Of a stretch of DNA of 64,000 bases, positions 30,909 through 40,934 are shown in pieces. Under the pieces are notes generated by a model. The model saw nothing but the letters and a program-made list of their open reading frames with translations, ran no database searches and was not told the DNA's origin. Source of the stretch: Fagopyrum homotropicum (taxonomy: Eukaryota; Streptophyta; Magnoliopsida; Caryophyllales; Polygonaceae). The translations under genes were made by a program, and so were the position numbers. The stretch is from the NCBI GenBank assembly GCA_033239125.1, contig BSWB01000002.1, forward strand, positions 111,576,443-111,640,442. Reading direction: 5' to 3'. Position 1 is the stretch's first letter; each line of letters begins with the position of its first letter.

Positions 30909-33060
30909 TGTAATAGCTAGGATTTTCGAATTCTAATTAATGTAGATTAACTTAATCAGTGTTAGTAATTGACATATAACTCGCAAAGATTGCGTATGTG
31001 TTGAGTATAAGTCCCACCGTTATGTTCCTGGCGTAATTTTGGGCTTATGGTGAAATTTTCACTTTTTCTCCCGGGTAATTATTTTTACCCTCCGGTATTA
31101 TTTGGAGCATTTGTGAGCTCCAATTAATAAAAATGCAGTTGAGAGAAATGATCAAGACATCGGACATGTCCTAGATATGAAATAACATGAAAACGCAAAA
31201 CGGTCAAAAGAGTCGCTATTTCGTTTCTTAATGGCTAAGAAAGACGGTTTAGGAATACACGTTTTCCGAGGCAATTGTTGAATAATTATCCCTACAATAT
31301 TCAAGATTTTTTGTTCCAATTTCGAGAAGTTTGGAGAAGGGGGTTCAACCCGCCATTGGATCGGTTAAAGGATAATTATCGACTTCGCTAAAGGATAATT
31401 ATCGACTTCGCTAAAGGATAGTTATCGACTTCACTATAAATAGCGGAAAATCGTTTATTAATTCATTTCCTTTCACATTTCCTCGTAAAAGCTCTAATTT
31501 CTCTCAAACTTCAAACTCGTATCTACTTTCCGTTTCTAATCCGATTTCAATTCCATTTTAGTTTCTGGATTCCTCTCTTCATTCTCTTCATATCGGTACC
31601 AAGTTTTTGCATTTCCGAGCAGATGAAGACCTGGTCGAGCATATATGTCACCAGGACAGTTCCGTTGCTCAGATTCCAGTGAATTTGATGTTGTACATGC
31701 GTAGCCTGCGTCGTTGTGATTCCGAATCTTCTTTCAGATCGTCAATCGGGTTAGTAACGAATAAGTTATGAATTTATTCGTTTTCCGTACTGTGATTTGG
31801 CCTAAATTGACCTTAAACTTTTCAAAATGGATAATTCGAAATTCCATTATGATCATTATATTATTCTGGTGCTTATGGGTTGTTTGTTTGATGAAATTTG
31901 ATGACATGTGGGTTTAAAAATGGCCTGCAGGCAAAATGTTATTCTAGTGAAATTTAGTTAATTAATTAAAGGTTAATTAATTAAATTAGGATTAAATTTG
32001 AGATTGAGGAACACTGATTAGATGCATGCTAGGTGTCAGAATGAGTTGAGGATCATGATGATGTTATGGATATCAGTTATGGCTTTAAGGTTTAGTATGT
32101 GTACGAGTATGATGATAAGTTATGTTGAGGATATGTCTTAGGCATTTATGAATGTGTTGAGGATATGAGGTTTAGATTTGAGATATAGGTTGGTTGTGAT
32201 TAGTGAGACGAGTCTCCTAACCTTTGTAGTATGTGATTGTGTGTGCCTTGCTATTGCAGGGGTTGATTACTTCCCCAAGGGGAAGCTGTGACGAGGTACA
32301 AGTTACGAGTAAATTAGGTAAGTCAATAGGACTTACTTAGCGTGCAGTTGTGGATTGTATGATTGTGATGGTTGTGTGTGTTCATATGATTGTGCATTTA
32401 TAACCTAAACCGGACTAGGATGACCATTTATTACATTTATTTGGCCCAAGTGTATTATAACGGGCGGTAACCACCGGTCTCCGCCTGCTGGTTAGAAGGA
32501 GGTGCCTGGAAGCCAGTATCACGGGGGGACGAGTGACGATCACCTCCAATGCAAACCCCTGTGTTAACGGGGAAAGGGACGAGGTTCTTTAGGTTCCTCG
32601 TGTTACAAAAGAAGTTGAATTAGTAATGGAATAACGTAATGAAAGATAATAAATGAATGTGTGTGGCATTGCATGTATGAGATGTTGATGTGTGGTTGTG
32701 CTATTACCTTCATGCTTTTCATTGCTGTTGCTAACGGTTTCATACCGTGTTGTAGATGATCTGCAGGTTAGAAAGACTGCAGGGTGAGACAAATGGTGTG
32801 GCCAGCCGAGGACTTCTGTACATTAGGATGCACGGGATATGGGATCTTTTGTATCAGATATTGTGGTTTGATGTTTTGTACTCGACTCTTAATTTATAAA
32901 CTCTTTTGATGTATCATATACAGCTTTTATGTATTTGGTTTTAATCTACCTGTGCCTTGTTGTAAGATCCAGTGAACTTGTTGTCAGGCTAGGGTCAGGA
33001 TCCATTGTGAGATCCTAGCCCAATGTGACACTCCAAGTCCCGTGGATTTGGGGTGTTACA
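30909..33060 (+). repeat. 3' LTR of element D
   Basis: 2152 bp, TGTAATAGCTAGG...GTGTTACA. It differs from the 5' LTR by a 23-bp triplication at the TATA box and by a retained 71-bp segment (32967-33037) that itself can fold (GGATC/GATCC, GGCTA/TAGCC). Stem GTAAGTC/GACTTAC at 32318-32336; stem ACGGT-TTCAT-ACCGT near 32733. Confidence 0.85.
31366..31442 (+). promoter_or_regulatory. Triplicated 23-bp unit and TATA box in D 3' LTR
   Basis: Units at 31366-31388, 31389-31411 and 31412-31434, the first two identical, directly abut TATAAATA (31435-31442). The 5' LTR has one unit. Confidence 0.8.
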
Positions 33061-33481
33061 TCTTGATTGGAGCTTACCATTTGAAATAATGTGTGATGCG
33101 AGTGATGTGGCCATTGGGGTTGTTTTAGGACAAAAGAAAGATGGGCTTACACATGCCATCTACTACGCTAGCAAGACGCTAGATGATGCCCAACTCAACT
33201 ATGCCACAACCGAGAAGGAGTTGCTAGCGGTAGCGTATGCCTTTGAGAAGTTCCGGTCATATCTTGTTGGAGCAAAGGCTATTGTGTCCACGGATCATGC
33301 TGCGATCCGTTATCTCCACACAAATAAAGATGCCAAGCCTCGCCTCATTCGGTGGATCCTTCTCCTCCAAGAATTCGACTTGAAGATTCGGGACAAGAAA
33401 GGTTCCGAAAATTCAGTAGCGGACCACCTTAGTAGGCTACCACCATTGGAGATTGGAAGAGATGACATCTTGATTGATGAC
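33061..33481 (+). CDS. RNase H of element B
   Basis: Resumes pol after element D: LDWSLPFEIMCDASDVAIGV, YYASKTLDDAQLNYATTEKE, KAIVSTDHAAIRYLHTN and SENSVADHLSRL carry the four acidic residues of RNase H. The domain is uninterrupted; the frame ends four bases into solo LTR E. The homologous junction in F reads the same up to DDSF. Confidence 0.85.
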
Positions 33482-35246
33482 TTATAGGTGATGGAATCAC
33501 TATCTTATTAAGGTAGTTTAAGTATGTTTTTAGAGTCAAATGGTTGTAATTTTGTTGCTAACTGTGTAAATCCAGCTAAAGAACTAAGCAATGAAGAAAT
33601 CCAAAGATTTAGCAACAGTTGGAAGAAGAACGGAAGCAAAGAGAAGTCCAGAGGAACACTGTCACGGCACCCGCGGCGACATTGTCCCGCCCCCGTGGCG
33701 ACACTGATTCCAGAGGAATCCTGTCACAGCACCCGCGGCGACACTGATTCCAGAGGAATCCTGTCACAGCACCCGCGGCGACACTGTCCCGCCCCGCGAC
33801 ACTGATTCCAGAGGGACCCTGTCACGGCACCCGCGGCAACACTGTCCTGCCCCCGCGGCGACACTGATTCCAGAGGGACCCTGTCACGGCACCCGCGGCG
33901 ACACTAATTCCAGAGGAACCCTGTCACGGCACCCGCGGCGATATTGTCCCGCCCCCACGGCGACACTGATTCCAAAGGGACCCTGTCACGGCACCCGCAA
34001 CGACATTGGCCCGCCCCCGCGGCAACACTTACTCCAGAGGAACCCTGTCACCGCCCCGCGGCGACACTGTCCCACCCCCGCGGCGACACTATGCTGCCCC
34101 CGCGGTGACACTGAGCCGCCCCCGCGGTTTGACACCAAAAAGGTCAAGAAGATCACCAGTCAGCCGTTCCAAAGCATTAATGACCCGCCCCCGCGGCCCT
34201 GCCATGCCGCCCCCGCGGCTCAGTTAAAGATGAAGCGTTTTGCACTAAACCGCCCCCGTGGCTCTCAGATCCGCGCCCACGGTTATGCAACAGTCGTAAT
34301 AAGTTTGGCTGTTTAGACTCTCACTTTATGGCATTTAAAGTGACGGTTTGGGCTGCCTATTTACCGCAATTTAGTGTCCTAATTAGTATAAATAGAGATG
34401 CTAGGTTAGTGTTAGGGTATCTCGTTTTTCACCTCATCACATCAAAAGCACTTTTATTTTCTTTGTTTTGTTTTGTTCTCTATGGAGGGCTAAGCACCTT
34501 TAGTTGTGCTTGACATTGGAAGCTCTCGACATAGATCTGGTTGTAAGTTTTATAATTGAAGTTGTTATTCCATAATGATTTGTGTTATGTTCTTGTGCTT
34601 AACTTCTTGATTGTATCTCACCCTCTATCTAGCTTGATCATCTAGGTACTTGGGTCTTATCCAATGTGCTAGGAATTGTGGTTCCGGGTTCGGGTCATCT
34701 TTCTAGTAGCAAGCACGTTTACATAAGCGGGTTGCAAGTGTAATTCGTGAGTGGAACATAACCACATGATTTTAGTAACGGGTTGTTTCTAAATCTCATG
34801 TGTCTCTTTATCTTTATTTGAATGCTATTGTTAAAATCTGATTCTATAGGTTTACGAGTTAGGATTAACAATAAGTAATATCGGGGCTGGTTGAACCGGT
34901 ATTTAAATACGATCGAGATGAGAACAAACGAGATGAGAACAAACTTTGGAATAAATTTCATGAAAACAATGATCAACCATATCTTATATTGAAGCGGATA
35001 ATTGTCAAGTGCAACGTTTTCTTAAAATCATTGAAATCAACTTCTTGTTTGCTTTGCCTATTTGTCACTTTAACAATCACAAATCCCCCTTGGTTACATA
35101 TAGTTGATAGTTTAATCACATTTGTGCTTTAATTACTCTCTATCTCTCTTGGGTTCGACCCTTACTTAATCACTATACTTGCTTTAGTATTGAGTTCGGA
35201 AATTACTTTGATAGGATATAAACGACCTAAGAAAATATCCTCGTCA
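33482..35246 (+). mobile_element. Element E: solo LTR, C-related, with TSD
   Basis: 1765 bp from TTATAGGTGATGG (TG changed to TT) to ATCCTCGTCA, flanked by a perfect ATGAC duplication at 33477-33481 and 35247-35251. Both ends and the segment 34640-34760 resemble the C LTR read on its own strand. U3 is a GC-rich minisatellite; TATAAATAG lies at 34387-34395. Solo LTRs arise by recombination between the two LTRs of one element. Confidence 0.9.
33648..34135 (+). repeat. Minisatellite of the E signature
   Basis: About eight units beginning CCAGAGG, most about 62 bp and some about 40 bp. Each contains one or two copies of CCCGCGGCGACACTG. The longer unit carries a second word, CCGCCCCCGCGG (arms CCGC/GCGG). 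Scattered copies continue to 34283. It lies wholly upstream of the TATA box. Confidence 0.8.
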
Positions 35247-36599
35247 ATGACTCATTCCGGGAAGAGCAATTGCAAATGATGGAGGAGTGCTTACTTCAAG
35301 TGTCTAGAGGGAGTGAGTCATGGTATGCGGATATAGTGAACTACCTTGTGTGTGAAGAGGTGCCACCCGGTTTGTCATATGCCGAAAGGAAAAAGTTTTT
35401 CAAAGATGTGAGGCATTATTATTGGAGTGAGCCTCTCTTGTTCAAGAGAGGACCGGATGGAGTCTTTAGGAGGTGCATTCCGGAGGACGAGGTGGAGAGT
35501 GTGATCCGCCATTGACACTCCTTGCCATGTGGAGGCCATGCTAGCTCACACAAAACGTGTGCAAAGGTATTGCAATCCGGTTTTTATTGGCCTAACTTGT
35601 TTAAGGATGTGTAGAATTTTGTAGTAGCTTGTGACGCTTGCCAAAGGACGGGCAACATCTCAAGAAGGAATGAGATGCCCTTGAACAATATCTAAGAGGT
35701 TGAAGTCTTTGATGTTTAGGGTGTGGACTTCATGAGGCCATTCCCCTCTTCATGTGGCAACCTCTAAATTCTATTGGCGGTGGATTATGTGTCAAGATGG
35801 GTGGAAGCAATCGCCTCTCCCGCAAATGATGCCAAATTTGTGGTACGGTTCTTCAACCGAGTCATCTTCCCTAGATTTGGAACACCAAGAGTGATCATAA
35901 GTGATGGAGGGAAGCATTTCACCAATAGGAACTTTGGGACACTTTTGGGTAAGTATGGGGTGACTCATAAGGTGGCCACATCTTACCATCCCCAAACTAG
36001 TGGCCAAGTGGAGATCTCCAACCGGGAGATAAAAGGAATACTTGAGAAGACGGTTTCTAGGACACGAAAAAGATTGGGATATGAAGCTTGATGATGGTTT
36101 GTGGGCATATAAAACCGCCTTCAAGACACCAATTGGGACCACTCCCTACAAGCTAGTTTATGGCAAGTCTTGCCACCTTCCGGTGGAGATGGAGCATAGG
36201 GCATATTGGGCCATAAGGTGGCTGAATTTTGACCTCAAGGAAGCCGGTGAGAAGAGGTTGCTAGACATGAATGCTCTTGAGGAGATCCGGTTGGATGCTT
36301 ATGAAAATGCCCGGATTTACAAGGAAAGGACCAAGCGTTGACATGACAAACGTCTAATCCCAAAGGAATTGAGTGAAGGTGACTTAGTCCTTCTCTTCAA
36401 TTCAAGGTTACGACTCTTCCCCGGAAAGCTTAAGTCAAAATGGACGGGTCCTTATGTGGTGAGGAAGATCTTCCCCCATGGAGCAGTTGAGATAGGTGGG
36501 GAGCATTGTGGAGATTTTAAGGTGAATGGGCACCGTTTGAAGAAGTATATCCCGGAAGCTCCGGTGGATATGATTGCCCCACTTCACCTTGAGTGAAAC
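35247..36599 (+). pseudogene. Integrase of element B
   Basis: Follows RNase H after solo LTR E. Zinc-binding region: RH, GGH and CDACQRTG are visible, with a stop next to the first His. Catalytic residues: LLAVDYVSRWVEA, VIISDGGKHFTN and GQVEISNREIK (D, D, E). Five or so in-frame stops lie between 35512 and 35766. One extra A in a run of five near 36066 shifts the frame inside SRTRK; the rest (LDDGLWAYKTAFKTPIGTTP, LKSKWTGPYVVRKIFPHGAV) continues in the new frame to TGA at about 36594-36596. Confidence 0.8.
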
Positions 36600-36641
36600 A
36601 CTCCCGGATTTGGTCAAGCTAATGACCTTAAAGAAGCGATT

Positions 36642-36659
36642 AATGGGAGGCAACCCATT
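36642..36659 (+). other. Post-pol hairpin of B
   Basis: AATGGG-AGGCAA-CCCATT, a perfect 6-bp stem 40-odd bases after the integrase stop, preceded by AAGCG. F has CTTGGG/CCCAAG and C has TCGGG/CACGA around the same AGGCAA loop. Confidence 0.75.
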
Positions 36660-37010
36660 GGTACATATCTTTCCCTTTTTGTTTTTTGTTTTCGTTTTCG
36701 ATATTTATCTTTGTTTTTGTTTTGGTGTGTTTGTGTGTGTTTGGTGTTTGTGTGCTAGAGTCTAGGTAATATGGAAGTCTTGCAAGGCATGAGGATGATG
36801 ATGATGATCCCGCATCAAACGTGGGTGGAGCGGACGTGGGACTTGGACGGCTTGCGGTGCTTAGCGCGGGTCCCGACGCCATAATGAACTTCAAAAGCTC
36901 TCTACCACCTTTGATTGATCATCCACCATCACTTCACATGAGTGAACCAAAATATCGAAAACACCATTTTTACATTGTGAGGACTCTCTTTCACTTCCTT
37001 ATTTAATTTG

Positions 37011-37048
37011 CACATTGGGGACAATGTGGTTTTAAGTATAGGGTGGGG
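37011..37048 (+). other. Hairpin H1 plus internal polypurine run (B)
   Basis: CACATTG-GGGA-CAATGTG, perfect 7-bp stem with a GNRA-type loop, then AAGTATAGGGTGGGG (37034-37048). Confidence 0.7.
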
Positions 37049-38261
37049 TTTTCATGATCATTTGAATGACTGCATCTAGGATAGTTTCATATTATTGTCA
37101 CATGTTTCATTAGTTTTTGCATTATACATATTTATCTCAAAAATTCCAAAAAAATCATAAAATTTTAAAAAAAATTTGTGTTTCCTAGTTTGGATTTGAC
37201 CCTTATAATGAGATTGTTTTGTGAATTGGCTATGGATGGCCTTGTGTGTTGAATGGATTTATGCATTTGTGGGCTTGAAATACTTCTCTTGAATCCTATC
37301 TATGAATGGTGATTATGATGTTTCCCTTGATTGGATTGAGGATTGATAGTCGAAATTACATGCTAGCTCTTGCATATCAACTAGGAATGATTAAGGCAAT
37401 TCATCTCTCTTCTTCTCATCTTGATCATGTTATTTGATCACCTCACTTAATTAAAAATTTGACCTCTTTTGACCCATCAGGGAATAGGAGCATGCTAGTG
37501 TGTTGAGTGTGTGAAAAGACAAGTGTGGGGTGAAGTTGTTGATGAATGAATGTTGTGAATGAAGTGCTGAATTTGTTGTGAAGGTGTAGAAAAAATATAG
37601 GTTTGGGGACTTTGTTTTTGATGATGAGTAACTCGGCACCATTGAAATAATCAGGTGTTTGTGCCTTGCCAAAGTCGGATAAACCGAATGTCCTAACGAG
37701 CCTTGGTATGTGTGCCTGGTGTGAGGAACCTCGGAAAAATCCCGAGGTCCGCTAATCACCAAGGTTTCGGCTTTTGTACACCAATGCCATTGTCTCAAAA
37801 ATAAGTGAAAGAAAAAGAAAATGAAAAAGAAAAGAAAAGAAAGAAAAGATGGAGAAAAATATACACTTGGGGGGAAGTTGATCAAAAATGAAATTGTGGA
37901 GTTAGTTACTTTCCCAGATTAGCATCACATGACCTAAAAAAATTCCCACCTATAACAACGCTTCTTGGCCTCTTCTTTCCTAAGTCCTTGTGACCTATTT
38001 GCATATGTGTATGACTTAGTGATCTAGATTGCATATTCTCATGATCATCTTGACTTCTTCATTTTCACCTTTCATGCATGCTTTCGAGTTAAGTACGATT
38101 GTCTTTCCGTGCCTTCATTCATTTAATACATCATTGCTTGTCCATTTCCATGAAACATGACTATGAAGGTGATCCATCTTATGAAGCACAATTCCAAAAA
38201 GATTTTATTTTCTGTTTTTCTGCATTCATAAATCATGCCATCTCGTAGCCTATAGTTGGAC

Positions 38262-38300
38262 CTTGCTCGGGGATGAGCAAGTGACAAGTATGGGGTATTT
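38262..38300 (+). other. Hairpin H2 and polypurine tract (B)
   Basis: CTTGCTCG-GGGA-TGAGCAAG (seven Watson-Crick pairs and a G-T), then AAGTATGGGG and TATTT directly before the LTR. Confidence 0.75.
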
Positions 38301-40104
38301 TGATGACATGATTTATGACATTAGTTTAGGCATTCATTTAGATATTATTTCCCGTTATTCATGCATGGTTTGGCATTAGTTCATGACGTTTACGCTTAAT
38401 TCATGCATATTGTCGAAATAGAAGTCTACACGAACTCTTGTCGGTTTTGTAGGTATTTTGGGGAGCTTTTGGAGCTTAATCGATACATTCGAGGATCATT
38501 CCACGTGATGACACACATCCGGACTCTTTAAGGAGCAAGCTAGGAGCAATAGAAAACACATAGGACCCTGTTGGTGCATGTCTTGCACCAACTCATGGCT
38601 TAATGATCCAAAGAGAGCTGAACAGGGAATTCCACGGCCCAGAGGAAGAAATATCGGCCATGGTTTTTGCCATGGTTTTCTCTGGACAGCTTTGACACGT
38701 GTCCCACGATCTCTTTGCCCGACCCTTGCTCTTGGTGGAGAATATAAGTGGTCCTATAGGCTGTTGATAGGGGACTCTCCCACATTCTCTCACACATGAT
38801 CATTATCCACATTGGGAATTCTTGGAGAAGAAGAATAACACTCTCATTTTGGAGGAAGAACAACACATCATGATGGAGATTTAGAGTGAACTTTTTAGTG
38901 ATTTTTGATTGACTTTTGTTGAGAACATTTGAAAGCATTGTAAGGAACGTTTTGGTGTTGTGTTTGAAGGGTTGTAAGTCTTGTTTAATCTCATATTTAA
39001 CTAAGACTACTTGTTTCTTTTCACTTTCATTTCATTTTCTTGCTATGGAAGCCATGAATGTTTGCTTGCTGAGTTTAAATCTTAAAATGCATGTTGTTGG
39101 CTAAATAGTCGTGATTCTAGGGTAATGGAATGATGGTTATGACTTGGACTATGATAGAATAGACTTGAATGTACCTTTGGATGATTTTCTTGCTCGAACC
39201 TAACCTCTGATGAAAACCACGACCTGTTCTTGTGAAATCTCGACCGTGGTTCTGTATGATCAGGTCGTGGTTTGTTCTGTTGTGCTTGTATTGATGAATC
39301 TGAATGTTAGGACATTAGATTGTTGAAATCTGGTGTTTGTTAAGCTGAATCTAGCCTAGGGTGACTTAATGCTAGCAAACTAAGTAAGGGAAGAGACATA
39401 CTCGGTAATTCTCGATCTTAGATACCAAAGATGATGAACTCTAGGAAGTAGTGAGCCTCACAAGCCGCTATTGGACTGAGTGTGCTAGGATTGATGCTTA
39501 GGACTTGCCTTCCCGAGACTTACCCAGTAAGGAGAGGTTTGACCCCTAGATAGCAATCCGGTTTGTGTAGAATTCCCAACTTTAGGCTCTTAGAAACTTA
39601 CCCGGTAATAGGACCTTAGGTGAGGGATTAGTGGACCATGAGACCTACCCGGTGATTGATCCCATTTGAGAAACACCCTTTCCCAACATACCGTAGCTTG
39701 TCCAAGGTTGATTAGAAGCTTGAGTCCAATGCCATAACCGGAAGTCATAACCCCTAGAATCCGTTTTTCTCTCTTTGATCACATATCTTGTGTTTGTGTT
39801 GCTAGCTTGAGTCGTTTGTTTGATTTATAATCTTGCATGATTTGTGATCTTTGCTTGATCACCACAAAAACCCTACCAAAAATATCATGATTTTCATTTC
39901 TTTATTTCTTTCTCTTTTCTTAGACTAGATTTGCATTATCCATGATCACTTGTTTGATTTGATTTCACCTTAGTCTTCGTGTTCGACCTTGGAATACTAT
40001 CCTTGCTACAAAACGAACAATACACTGTGGGTTTGCTAGGAGTTAGGAGAATATATCGAGTTATAAATTGTAAGACCTTTGTGCTATACGTTTCTAGCGT
40101 AACA
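38301..40104 (+). repeat. 3' LTR of element B
   Basis: 1804 bp; matches 6684-8482 apart from scattered substitutions and small indels. Signature copies at about 38629-38690 and 39215-39270, G-box CACGTG at 38696-38701 (the 5' LTR has a variant), TATAAG at 38743-38748. Followed by TSD TTGAT. Confidence 0.9.
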
Positions 40105-40486
40105 TTGATCTAGAACAACTTGGTTAATCTTTGAAAGGAGACCTCTCCTGGGTTGAGCAGTATCCAGATAGAGCTTGCTTGAAGCACTTCAAGCCCTGGT
40201 AAGGAAAAGCATGTGAATAGTTCTCTATCGACAAATTCACACATGCATTCATGTCGTTCGTCGAACTCAGTCAACCATTTGTTGATGACTGTTTGACTTC
40301 CAAACCAGTGTGAGTAAAGCCCATCTTGGCAAAAATTTCAGCATCGTCCATATGAACTGGAGCATTGGAGCTTGAATTTCACCCTGAGCTTGAGTCAGAG
40401 TCTGAGTATGAGGAGATCTAAACTACTCTCTGTCGCTTGGGGGCCGATGATGTGGCATCGTCAACTGAAGATCTCTTGGATGCCAT
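40105..40486 (-). pseudogene. Copia-1 envelope-like ORF, N-terminal part
   Basis: Starts MASKRSSVDDATSSAPKRQR at 40486, a basic, nuclear-localisation-like N-terminus; copia-2 starts MAPRSKKSAPQAPKKKAVQ. Stops follow early. Near the element B junction the minus strand reads SFQRLTKLF then a stop, aligned with AFLRLTRMFYVN of copia-2. Confidence 0.65.
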
Positions 40487-40934
40487 GAAAATTTTTGAGA
40501 GAAAGAGGAAGCGGGTTTGTGCAAATTGAAAGAGTAAAGCACAGAGTTTGCAAAGAGAATATGAAGCGGAAGAGATAAAGAAAGAAGAGAAGTGGTATTT
40601 AAGGGAAGAAGTCACATCAACGTAAGATCACTTAGATATTGAGAAACTCAAAATCCTGGGAGAATCATTGTTGATTATAATTCTTTGCATAAATTTTGGT
40701 AACCACTTTTCAAAATTCTTTGAGACTGAAAATAAAGCCTTTCGAAATCCCTTTTAAAGAAAACTCTTAAAAAGTTTAGGAATTTGAATATCTAAAAGAT
40801 ATGAATTCCTAATTGATCCGTATTTCTTAATTTACCCTTGAAACGTGTTTCAAGGCCCTTGAATTGCCTTTCAAGGCCCTTGAAAACAAGAATTGGGCTG
40901 CATACGTAGGAAAAAATAAGATGATTTACTCCCC
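40487..40934 (-). other. Copia-1 spacer between pol and the envelope-like ORF
   Basis: AT-rich leader-like DNA with no ORF, except that 40849-40863 (TTCAAGG-C-CCTTGAA) and 40869-40885 (TTTCAAGG-C-CCTTGAAA) are two perfect palindromes of the copia signature in tandem. Confidence 0.75.

Larger units (their letters stand above)
23930..33060 (+). mobile_element. Element D: Tekay/Del-like chromovirus inserted in B
   Basis: LTRs at 23930-25967 and 30909-33060, tRNA-Met primer site, gag with zinc knuckles, degraded pol and an integrase C-terminus with chromodomain. The first LTR dinucleotide reads TT instead of TG. No TSD is recognisable (TCCGG versus TCTTG). pol has dozens of stops. Confidence 0.85.
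36600..38300 (+). other. 3' non-coding region of element B
   Basis: No third ORF here. It holds the post-pol hairpin (36642-36659), hairpin H1 with polypurine run (37011-37048), the block shared with A and F (about 37615-37720, GATGAGTAACTCGG and TTGCCAAAGTCGGAT), a different local hairpin (ACCTCGG/CCGAGGT near 37727-37747) and H2 with the polypurine tract. Confidence 0.75.
6684..40104 (+). mobile_element. Element B: Athila-like gypsy, with C, D and E nested inside
   Basis: LTRs at 6684-8482 and 38301-40104 bound a plus-strand element with a tRNA-Asp primer site, gag, protease, RT, RNase H, integrase and polypurine tract in order. Removing C, D and E leaves about 11.2 kb. TSD TTGGT (6679-6683) and TTGAT (40105-40109) differ by one base. 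Unlike A, C and F it has no third ORF after integrase. Stops and frameshifts in gag, protease and integrase, plus three later insertions, make it inactive. Confidence 0.9.

Noticed and set aside
33648..34135. Regular GC-rich repeats that might suggest a CRISPR array
   Set aside because: Plant LTR context, irregular 40/62-bp period, no unique spacers and no cas genes; it is a minisatellite in a solo LTR.
36600..36965. Possible third ORF after integrase in B (short ORFs at 36574-37006)
   Set aside because: No similarity to ORF3 of A, C or F and too short; B seems to lack ORF3.
37451..37885. 144-codon minus-strand ORF in the B 3' region
   Set aside because: Low-complexity (Phe/Ser/Leu) antisense reading of a purine-rich stretch.
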